Shown here: positions 15,884 through 23,137 of the stretch, in pieces
Numbering within the stretch: the stretch's first letter is position 1
Layout: each line of letters starts with the position of its first letter
NCBI GenBank assembly: GCA_964394085.1
Contig: CAYMWF010000045.1
Coordinates: 1-39,912 of the forward strand
DNA: 39,912 nt
Origin: CAYMWF01 sp964394085 [NCBI: uncultured Gemmatimonadota bacterium]
GTDB taxonomy: Bacteria > GCA-2686955 > CAYMWF01
Direction: 5' to 3'
The notes under the pieces: generated by a model
The model's input: the letters and a program-made list of their open reading frames with translations, nothing else
Databases searched by the model: none
What the model was told of the DNA's origin: nothing
Translations under genes and position numbers: made by a program

Positions 15884-16605
15884 ACAGGAACCGGGTATCT
15901 GCACGTTGTTTCATTACGGTATCGATTCTTGCAGCTCTGTTCTTTTCAGGATGCGGCTCCGGCGGGAAGAAAACTGAACCGGAAGCCCAGAAGGTGCGGG
16001 ACGGGGGGATGATCCTGATCCCTGAAGGGGTTTATCTTCGGGGAAGCCGCGGTACGGACGGAGACCGGGACCGGTACGAAGCCGAGTTCGAGAGGATAAA
16101 CATCCCGGCGTTTTTGATCGACAGGTTCGAGTACCCGAACCGCGAGGGTGTCGAAGCCCTCGATATGGTAAGCTGGTACGAGGCGGCGGCTCTCTGTGAA
16201 AAAGAGGGGAAACGCCTCTGCACCGGAGACGAGTGGGAAAAGGCGTGCAAGGGGCCGGACATGTTCAAGTACCCCTACGGCAACGAATACATTCCAGGCA
16301 GGTGCAACGACGACGCATGGAACCGTCACCCGGTCAAGGTCGGTGCGGTTGCGGGCGCTTATCCCGACTGCGTTTCCGGTTACGGCGTGTTCGACATGAG
16401 CGGCGGCCTCGCGGAATGGACCTCGGAGATCAAAAGCACCGCATTCAACAAGGGCCTTCCGATCGCCAGAGGCGGCGGAATGTACGCCGGCCCGGCTGAA
16501 ACAAGATGCGCGAACCGGGACCACTTTCATTATACAATGGATTACGAGTCTCTCGATACCAGGTCGATCGGAGATGGCTTCAGGTGCTGTAAAGATGTTG
16601 AATAG
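15880..16605 (+). CDS. Second FGE/SUMF1-fold lipoprotein, paralogue of the upstream gene
   Basis: A 241-residue protein with an export segment ending FFSGC (C25), a fair lipobox. The FGE-type landmarks repeat those of its neighbour: MILIPEGVYLRG, VSWYEAAALCEKEGKRLCT, GDEWEKACKGP, YGVFDMSGGLAEWTSE and DGFRCC. It too lacks the FGE copper cysteine pair (GGGMYAGPAETRCANRDH). The TTG start overlaps the previous stop (TTGA) and has GGAG seven bases before it. The longer open frame back to 15802 lies inside the upstream gene and is discarded. Tandem duplication followed by divergence is likely. Its place in an operon with mannosyltransferase-like genes suggests an envelope role, perhaps binding a glycoconjugate; that is inference. 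Confidence 0.85.
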   Translation: MNRNRVSARCFITVSILAALFFSGCGSGGKKTEPEAQKVRDGGMILIPEGVYLRGSRGTDGDRDRYEAEFERINIPAFLIDRFEYPNREGVEALDMVSWYEAAALCEKEGKRLCTGDEWEKACKGPDMFKYPYGNEYIPGRCNDDAWNRHPVKVGAVAGAYPDCVSGYGVFDMSGGLAEWTSEIKSTAFNKGLPIARGGGMYAGPAETRCANRDHFHYTMDYESLDTRSIGDGFRCCKDVE

Positions 16606-19600
16606 CCGCACACCGAAACGCACCCTGCTTCTACTGCTGAACACGCTGATCATCCTATTCCTTTTCATCCCCCCGCTCATCGGAAGCGGTCCCTTACCGA
16701 GCTGGCCGATTCTATTCGGTTTGTACCTGATCCAGGGGCTTCTCCTGCTTACCGCTCTTCAACCCGCGACGCGGAGCGTGAGTGAGCGGAAAAAAGAATC
16801 CGGTGTGGAGCCGCCTGCCGGTGAAAACACAATGCTCGACCAGGCTCCCGAGCCTGGAAACGCCGTTTTCCTGACCGCGTGGATCCTGTGCGCAGCGGTG
16901 GCATTCGGAATCTACGGGTTCACTCTCAATTCGTTCTTCCACGAAGATGACCTGCTCCACCTGGGTAAGGCTCTCCCTTGGATCTACGGAACGCGTTCCC
17001 TGGGCAGCCAGCTGGCCGGCCTGCCCATGTGGCTCGGCGAATACTTCAGGCCTCTCGTCGGATTGATCTGGACTCTGGGTGTAAAAGCGGCGGGTCTTTC
17101 ACCTGCACCGTACCATGCGGCGCTCATTCTCCTGCATGCTACGAACGGGCTCATCTTAGTTTCGATTACGCGTCTTCTCGGAGGTTCGACCGCCGCGGGT
17201 ATTATCGCCGGGCTCATTTTCGTAAGCCATCCGGTGCACACCGAAACCGTTTCCCACCTTGCGGCTGGATTCGATAACCAGCCCGCTCTCTTCCTGTTTC
17301 TTTTAGCCATACGGGCTTTCCTGAAAAAATCAGAGCTGAAAACTGACGGTATCCCTGTTTCTCCCGCCTCTCTCCTGCTATTCTTTCTGGCCCTCCTGAA
17401 CAAGGAGATGGCGGTCAGCTTACCGGTGATCATTTTCCTTTACATGGTAATATCCGGCAAACGCGGCCGTTCACTGCCGGTTTCATTCGGCCGGGGTGTC
17501 CTGGCGACACTGCCGTACGCGATACCGTTCGCCGTATATCTCTGCCTTCGGCTGATCTTTCTGGACGGAGTCGGAGGCATGGTGACCGGTGCTGGGGAGA
17601 ACCTGAACTTCAGCCTCCGGCCCGATATGCTGATGCGAACCCTGGCGTTCACCCTTCCCCGGTTCGTTTTGTTTCCAATCAATACCGAGGCGCACGGCCA
17701 TCACGATATCCTGTTTGCGGTTTTCGGCATGGGCGCGGCACTGATGACTTTTGCAGGTTCTTATACCCCGGCCCGGAACCGCCCCATTTTTTTCTTTCTG
17801 GCGATCTGGTCTCTCGCGGTGCTCCTGCCAGCATATAACATAGCCCATATCAACTCCGATTTTCTGAATTCCCGGTTTCTTTTCTTTTCCGTCGTCCCTC
17901 TCTCGATCCTGGCGGGGTTCTTTCTCGCCGGGGCGCCCCGCGCCAGGGTTTCCGCGATTTTTCGATACGGGGCGACTGCCGGGGGGATTCTTCTCCTGTC
18001 GCTCACGGCCCAGACGAACAACCTCCCGAGAAAACAGGCGGCGGAAGACTGCAAGGCCATGATGCAGACCATAAGGGACACGCAGCCGGTTCTTCCCCCC
18101 GGCTGCCGCCTGTATTTTATAGACATGCCTCATCTCGCCAAGGGAGTTAACCGTTTCGTTTATCCGGAAATGCTGACCTCAGCCCTGTTCCTCGATTACC
18201 CGGATGTGTACGGGCGGGTCTCGGAGGTGGGATTCCTGAACGGCGGAACAGGGGAAAACTATAGAAACTCGTATCCCGAACTAACATCGAAACACCTGGG
18301 AGAACGCGATTTCGTTTATAGATGGCTTCCCGGAGAAAGACGGCTCGAGGATGTTTCGGAACAACTTAAAAACCTGTTCCTCATGTACCGCGATTCCGCC
18401 GAACCCCGCCCCCTGACCTGCTGGCTTTTCGAATCCGGTCAAAGCCTGGATGGATGGCGTCTGGTGGAAGGCGCTATCCTTCGAGATGATCCGGACGGTG
18501 AAGAAGGATTTTACCTCCAATCCGATCGTGAGAACGGTGACCTGCTCCTGGAATCCCCCCTCCTGAATGTCTCTCTCGTCCAGGCAGGGGAAATCCGGTT
18601 GATCGTCTCCGAGTTGCCCGATGCGCCTTCGATTCCACAGCTCTACCTGGACTGGACGACACCGGACGGGCGGGATTGGAGTGTCTACAGGACCCTGTCG
18701 GGCGATCTCGAATCCGACTCCACCACCGGGAACATGGTACTGGATATATCCGGGAACGCCCCCTTGCTTCTCGAGGAAACGATCTCCCGGATCCGGATCC
18801 GCATTACCGATTTCGGACAGAACCTGCCGCTCCGCGGGATTGCGGTGACGCCGAAAACCGGCAAAGATTCCGATATTCGCGCAGGTCTCGTATTCAATGC
18901 GCTGGCCCGGGGGAAGAAGATCGCTTCCCTGGTTCTCGCCGGCACCCCGGGTACTCCCCCCTCTCCCCTGGTCGTTTCATTCCTCCGGGCCGTCCGGGTT
19001 TTCGAGGGAGGCGACCCGGAGAGGGCGACCGGGATGTTCACGGAAATCGAGGGAACCGCGGCAGCTGCCGAAGGTGAACTGGCCGGCGTGGTGGAGCCCC
19101 TGGCCGGTGCCGGAGCGTGTTTGTCCACAGCGGTTTATTCCCCTTCCTCCGACGGAACCGTCGACCCGGGGGGAGAGGGAATCCTCCCTGCGGCCCTGGT
19201 CGCGCCCTACCTGGGGATTGTCGCGGTCGACCAGATAGCCGAAGATCCGAGCCGTCTCAGGGAGGCGAGAGTCCTGGCGGAATCGATTCTGGCTGAATAT
19301 CCGGGCGAGCCGACTGTCATCAGGTCGCTTGCCGGAGTTTATGAGCGTCTTGACCGGTTCGATCTCGCTCAACCTCTCTGGAAGAAACTGTTCTTCAGCG
19401 ATCCTGCCGGCCCCTCGGGGAAAGAAGCCCTGGGGCATCTTCATCCCGAACGGAACAGGTGGAAAATATACCGTCACGCAGAAGGCTCGATGTACTTGAT
19501 GAAGCTCGACAGCACATGTCTCGGTGACGACGAGTCGAATAATAACCGTTCGATACTGAGGCTTTACGAAAACGGACAACCTCTGGGTCCGGCTCACGCT

Positions 19601-19756
19601 CCTCACTCCGAGATCGCCCGCGTCGGCGGCGGCGGTTTCAGCCACTGGAAAGACATGGTATTCTTTTCAACTTCCGACAATTCGGACCCGAATGAAAACG
19701 GGCGATCCTACTATCTCCAGCTGGACCCGGACCTTTTCACGGAAAGCAGAGAATGA
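16595..19756 (+). CDS. Large membrane protein, GT-C-like, with C-terminal periplasmic domains
   Basis: A 1053-residue protein. Two hydrophobic segments lie at residues 10-60, and about nine more between 90 and 470, in the pattern of PMT/TMTC-type proteins: SFFHEDDLLHLGKAL after the third segment, HAANG-like HATNGLILVSI, and LLNKEMAVSLPVIIF. The HEDD acidic pair in the first large loop fits the donor-binding position of GT-C enzymes. A large soluble region follows: a beta-rich part near 610-740, a TPR-like helical part near 870-940, and a final module with HAPHSEIARVGGGGFSHW and FSTSDNSDPNENGRSY near residue 1026. The ATG at 16595 overlaps the previous stop by 11 bases; an ATG at 16574 has its GGAG directly adjacent and is less likely. 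It is probably an envelope glycosyltransferase; the acceptor is unknown. Confidence 0.82.
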   Translation: MLNSRTPKRTLLLLLNTLIILFLFIPPLIGSGPLPSWPILFGLYLIQGLLLLTALQPATRSVSERKKESGVEPPAGENTMLDQAPEPGNAVFLTAWILCAAVAFGIYGFTLNSFFHEDDLLHLGKALPWIYGTRSLGSQLAGLPMWLGEYFRPLVGLIWTLGVKAAGLSPAPYHAALILLHATNGLILVSITRLLGGSTAAGIIAGLIFVSHPVHTETVSHLAAGFDNQPALFLFLLAIRAFLKKSELKTDGIPVSPASLLLFFLALLNKEMAVSLPVIIFLYMVISGKRGRSLPVSFGRGVLATLPYAIPFAVYLCLRLIFLDGVGGMVTGAGENLNFSLRPDMLMRTLAFTLPRFVLFPINTEAHGHHDILFAVFGMGAALMTFAGSYTPARNRPIFFFLAIWSLAVLLPAYNIAHINSDFLNSRFLFFSVVPLSILAGFFLAGAPRARVSAIFRYGATAGGILLLSLTAQTNNLPRKQAAEDCKAMMQTIRDTQPVLPPGCRLYFIDMPHLAKGVNRFVYPEMLTSALFLDYPDVYGRVSEVGFLNGGTGENYRNSYPELTSKHLGERDFVYRWLPGERRLEDVSEQLKNLFLMYRDSAEPRPLTCWLFESGQSLDGWRLVEGAILRDDPDGEEGFYLQSDRENGDLLLESPLLNVSLVQAGEIRLIVSELPDAPSIPQLYLDWTTPDGRDWSVYRTLSGDLESDSTTGNMVLDISGNAPLLLEETISRIRIRITDFGQNLPLRGIAVTPKTGKDSDIRAGLVFNALARGKKIASLVLAGTPGTPPSPLVVSFLRAVRVFEGGDPERATGMFTEIEGTAAAAEGELAGVVEPLAGAGACLSTAVYSPSSDGTVDPGGEGILPAALVAPYLGIVAVDQIAEDPSRLREARVLAESILAEYPGEPTVIRSLAGVYERLDRFDLAQPLWKKLFFSDPAGPSGKEALGHLHPERNRWKIYRHAEGSMYLMKLDSTCLGDDESNNNRSILRLYENGQPLGPAHAPHSEIARVGGGGFSHWKDMVFFSTSDNSDPNENGRSYYLQLDPDLFTESRE

Positions 19757-20565
19757 AACGGGAAACGGTCGAACAGAACGGAAACGCCCTGAGTGTCCTG
19801 GTGCTGATCCCCACGTATAACGAGGCCGAAAATATCGAAAAACTCATCCGCCGGATTTTCGGCGTTGCAGAAAACCTCGATGACGAGATCCGCATACTCG
19901 TAGTGGACGACGATTCCCCCGACGGCACCGGAAAGATCGTACAGAAACTCACCGATGAATTGGGCGAGAAGCGCCTCATCCTCCTGTCGAGATCCCGGAA
20001 AAGAGGAAGAGGCTCCGCGGGCATTGACGGTTTCAGGAGATGCCTGACCGAAGGGGTAGACGCCGTTATAGAGATGGACGCCGATTTCTCCCACGATCCT
20101 TCATATATCCCCGCGTTCCTCGGTCTTCTCAGGTTTTACGATGTCGTTATAGGCTCCCGGTACGTGGAGGGCGGGGCGCAGCTCAACAGGGAATGGTTCC
20201 GGGAGCTGATAAGCATCGCAGCAAACATCGTGTACAGCACGATTCTGGGCACGCGCTTTCGCGACATGAGCGGAGGATACAAGTGCTATCGCCGGCGGGC
20301 GCTGGAAAGTCTCGATTTCGGCGGGTTCTTCTCTACCGGATACCCGATCGGGATGGAGTGCCTTTTCCGCCTGTATAAAAAAGGGTTCACATTCGTGGAG
20401 ATTCCGATAGTTTTCCCGAACAGGCAGTACGGCGCTTCGAAATACACCCTCGGGACCTCCGTCACCGCTGTCGCGGTGGCGCTCAGGCTGGCGTGGACCC
20501 TGGGCGGCGCCGGGCGCTGGCGACGTTTCCTGACGGGCGGACGGTCCGGCAACCGGTCTTCCTGA
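19753..20565 (+). CDS. GT2 glycosyltransferase, polyprenyl-phosphate mannose synthase-like
   Basis: A 270-residue GT-A enzyme of the DPM1 type, which attaches mannose (or another hexose) from the nucleotide sugar to a polyprenyl phosphate at the inner membrane face. Landmarks are VLIPTYNEAENIEKLI, VVDDDSPDGT, the metal-binding DADFSHDP (D109, D111), IGSRYVEGG, DMSGGYKCYRR and GYPIGMECLFR with FPNRQYGASKY. It lacks the C-terminal membrane domain of the longer members, so it resembles the short soluble form. ATGA overlap with the upstream stop indicates coupling. The lipid-linked sugar it makes is the standard donor for GT-C/GT39 enzymes, and membrane proteins of that type flank it on both sides. 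Confidence 0.92.
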   Translation: MKRETVEQNGNALSVLVLIPTYNEAENIEKLIRRIFGVAENLDDEIRILVVDDDSPDGTGKIVQKLTDELGEKRLILLSRSRKRGRGSAGIDGFRRCLTEGVDAVIEMDADFSHDPSYIPAFLGLLRFYDVVIGSRYVEGGAQLNREWFRELISIAANIVYSTILGTRFRDMSGGYKCYRRRALESLDFGGFFSTGYPIGMECLFRLYKKGFTFVEIPIVFPNRQYGASKYTLGTSVTAVAVALRLAWTLGGAGRWRRFLTGGRSGNRSS

Positions 20566-22175
20566 TGAAAAGCATCCGATACACCGTTTTATTCTTTCTC
20601 GCACTGACCGTGACAGTCGGAGCCGGCTTCCGGCTTGCAGGGCTGGGTTTCGGCATTGATCGCGAAGCTCAGCAGGTGCTCGCCTGGCATCCTGATGAGA
20701 TAGAATGGCTCGCAGGCAGCCTCCTCACCGATCTCGACAGTTTGAACACCCACTATCATTATTACGGAAGCGCCCATATCTACCTGCTTTTTCTGTTGAA
20801 TCTGTTCCTGTTCGGACTTGCGAAACTGACGGGCGCGGCGGCCGGCATGGGATACGCTGAATTCATCTACGCCTCAGGCATTGAACGGCAGATCGCCGCC
20901 CGCCTCGTGAGCGTCCTGTTTTCCCTTGCTTCGGTGGTGCTGATCTACAGGGTCGGACAAATAATATTCGACAGGAAAACGGCGATTTTTGCTGTTCTCC
21001 TTCTCGCCCTCAACCCGATAAGCATCATTCATGCGCACTATGCGACGGTGGATTCCGCTTTTATGTTCTGGATACTCGCCACGTACCTGGCGCTGTGGCT
21101 CTTATACAAGTCCGGTCCTGACCGCAGGAGGATAGTGACAACAGGGCTGCTTCTCGGTATCGCCATCGGCACCAAGTACAACGCCGGAATCCTGTTGGCG
21201 ATGCTCATTACGGCGGTTATTTCGTCGAAGAATCTCAGGTTCCGTTCCATACTGCCGATCCTGGTCCTGGCGGGAGCTGTTTTTCTGATAACCAATCCGT
21301 ATGATATCCTCGACTTCCAGGCCTTCAGAAGGCAGTTGCTCTACAACATAAAGCTGGACGGGGCCTTCCAGGCCGATGCCGGCTTCTATCTCGGTTACCT
21401 GGATTATCTGTCGCCTAAAATACTCGGCAGGTACATCGGCGGGACGATACTGCTGATGAGCCTCGCCGGTCTGTTACTGTTCGGGGCCGGTCAACCCCGG
21501 GATACGCTGGTGCTGCTCGCCCATCCCCTGCTCTATTTTCTGGTCGTGGGAAGCTTCGATGAAAGAACCCCCAGGCACATGATGCCGGTGCTGCCGTTCA
21601 TTCTCCTGTTCGGCGCTTACGCCTTATCGAGGTTTCACGATTTCCTCTCGCTGAAACTCCCGGCCATCCCGGCGGCGGTGCCTGTGGTTCTGCTGCTTGG
21701 AACCTGCCTGGCCGGGCCGGTACGGATGGACATTTTTTCCACCGGGCTGATGGTCAGGGAAGATACCCGGATCAAGGCCGGCAGATGGGTTGCTGCAAAC
21801 ATTCCCGGAGGATCAAAAGTAGTAGTGGACAGGAACGGCGAATATTCGCCTTTATTATCGCCCGACGAATATGACGTGGGCGCCCACGATTTCAAACCGG
21901 GAGATGCGGTGAATTCATTCGAGGATGTGGTCGAGGGAGGCTACGAATTCTTTATCGCCAGCGAGCTTATGTACATGGTGAACAATCCGCGGGATGTCAC
22001 GGGACTTTATCCCAGCCTTGCCAACGATCCCCGATCCATCCTGGTCGCTCTTTTCGAAGGTGTGGACCAGACGTACAATTTCCATCACCCCACGATCAGG
22101 ATATATCGGATTGCCGCGGCACAAGCGGCGCAATCCCCGGCCCCGGGCTCCCCGGAACCGGTGGCGACACCTTGA
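20565..22175 (+). CDS. GT39/ArnT-like integral membrane glycosyltransferase
   Basis: A 536-residue protein with an N-terminal membrane segment, the first-loop acidic motif WHPDEIEW typical of polyprenyl-phosphate-dependent GT-C enzymes, then about ten membrane segments. Family-like stretches are HAHYATVDSAFMFWIL, LGIAIGTKYNAGI and ERTPRHMMPVLPFILLF. The C-terminal tail is soluble and extracytoplasmic (VVVDRNGEYSPLLSPDEYD). It would transfer the sugar from the lipid carrier made by the preceding enzyme to a protein, lipid or glycan. The ATG shares one base with the previous stop (TGATG). The longer open frame from 20493 lies inside the upstream gene. It is the last gene of the operon and faces a convergent gene 62 bases away. 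Confidence 0.9.
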   Translation: MKSIRYTVLFFLALTVTVGAGFRLAGLGFGIDREAQQVLAWHPDEIEWLAGSLLTDLDSLNTHYHYYGSAHIYLLFLLNLFLFGLAKLTGAAAGMGYAEFIYASGIERQIAARLVSVLFSLASVVLIYRVGQIIFDRKTAIFAVLLLALNPISIIHAHYATVDSAFMFWILATYLALWLLYKSGPDRRRIVTTGLLLGIAIGTKYNAGILLAMLITAVISSKNLRFRSILPILVLAGAVFLITNPYDILDFQAFRRQLLYNIKLDGAFQADAGFYLGYLDYLSPKILGRYIGGTILLMSLAGLLLFGAGQPRDTLVLLAHPLLYFLVVGSFDERTPRHMMPVLPFILLFGAYALSRFHDFLSLKLPAIPAAVPVVLLLGTCLAGPVRMDIFSTGLMVREDTRIKAGRWVAANIPGGSKVVVDRNGEYSPLLSPDEYDVGAHDFKPGDAVNSFEDVVEGGYEFFIASELMYMVNNPRDVTGLYPSLANDPRSILVALFEGVDQTYNFHHPTIRIYRIAAAQAAQSPAPGSPEPVATP

Positions 22176-22237
22176 CTTATCTGATATCTGATAGGGGTTC
22201 GAAGAAAACCGGGCCCAAAATGGTTACGGCATGAATT

Positions 22238-22864
22238 TCAGAGTTCAGGTTGAAAACCTCTGACCCGTTCGATTCCATGCATCCAGGCGAGGAAGCTCTT
22301 CAATACCGGACCGCAATCGTCTTCACAGCAGAGATGCCGCTCCGCGATCCGCAGGAGGAGAGCCGCGTCTCCGATCCTTCCCGTTGCGAAACATTCCGTC
22401 ACAAGTCCGGAAAAACGGGAAAGAGCTGCAACGGCGCAGCCGTCAAGGGCGGCGGCATCCTGCATGGTGCGCTCGATCCAGGGTATCCAGAAAGCGGCCT
22501 CCTCTTCCCTCACCAGCACCGCCGCAAGCCCGAAGGAAGCGGCGCATGCGGCTTTACCCTCACCTTTTACAAGCCCGGAATACTCCCTGATCGCATGCTC
22601 TGAATATCCCAAGTCCGTGTAATGGTCAGCCAGGTCGAGCCGGCATAAGTCTTTCGAATCCTGTTTCTCGTACAGCTCCATCGCCCGTCGAAGAAGCGGA
22701 CCCGCCGCACGGTGTCTTTTCACCGCGGCCTGTTCCCCTATCCGGTGGAGTCGCACCGGATCCCACAGACCGAGAGCCGAGCCGCTCGCCCAGTAGGAGA
22801 GCACAGCGCCAAGAACCGCCGCCAGCAGTGCTTTCAATGAGGTTGTGATGAAGAGAGGACGCAT
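22238..22864 (-). CDS. Small membrane-anchored TPR-like protein
   Basis: A 208-residue protein with an N-terminal hydrophobic anchor or signal (residues 7-27). The remainder is helical and TPR-like: LRRAMELYEKQD, CRLDLADHYTDLGYSEHAIREYSGLV, FGLAAVLVREEEAAFWIP. There are several cysteines, including ERHLCCEDDCG. No catalytic motif was seen. The start has only a poor SD. It lies between two plus-strand operons and reads against the glycosyltransferase operon. A role as a periplasmic or membrane scaffold is possible; I do not recognise the family. Confidence 0.7.
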   Translation of the reverse strand: MRPLFITTSLKALLAAVLGAVLSYWASGSALGLWDPVRLHRIGEQAAVKRHRAAGPLLRRAMELYEKQDSKDLCRLDLADHYTDLGYSEHAIREYSGLVKGEGKAACAASFGLAAVLVREEEAAFWIPWIERTMQDAAALDGCAVAALSRFSGLVTECFATGRIGDAALLLRIAERHLCCEDDCGPVLKSFLAWMHGIERVRGFQPEL

Positions 22865-23137
22865 AAAAACACTCTAAAGCCGACCTCGATGGCACGGCAA
22901 GTGCAAATTGTTCGCACGATGCTTGACCCAAGTTCCGTGTTACCCGTTTCAGACATGCTGACCGGTTCCCCTTCCGTAATCGTGTTATCCGCCCAGGCTT
23001 CCGCTCTGCGGCATTGTTTTTTCAGACCTCATTAGATGGTAAAAACCGGCAAAATCGGTTAAACTTTACATGCAGCGGGTATTTTTCGCGCCATTTCGGC
23101 ATCCTGCAAAAACATCTTGTCTCCAAGGAGTTGAAAC

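Noticed and set aside
22176-22237. Repeated TATCTGA motif as possible terminator
   Set aside because: It is a direct, not inverted, repeat and has no T-tract.
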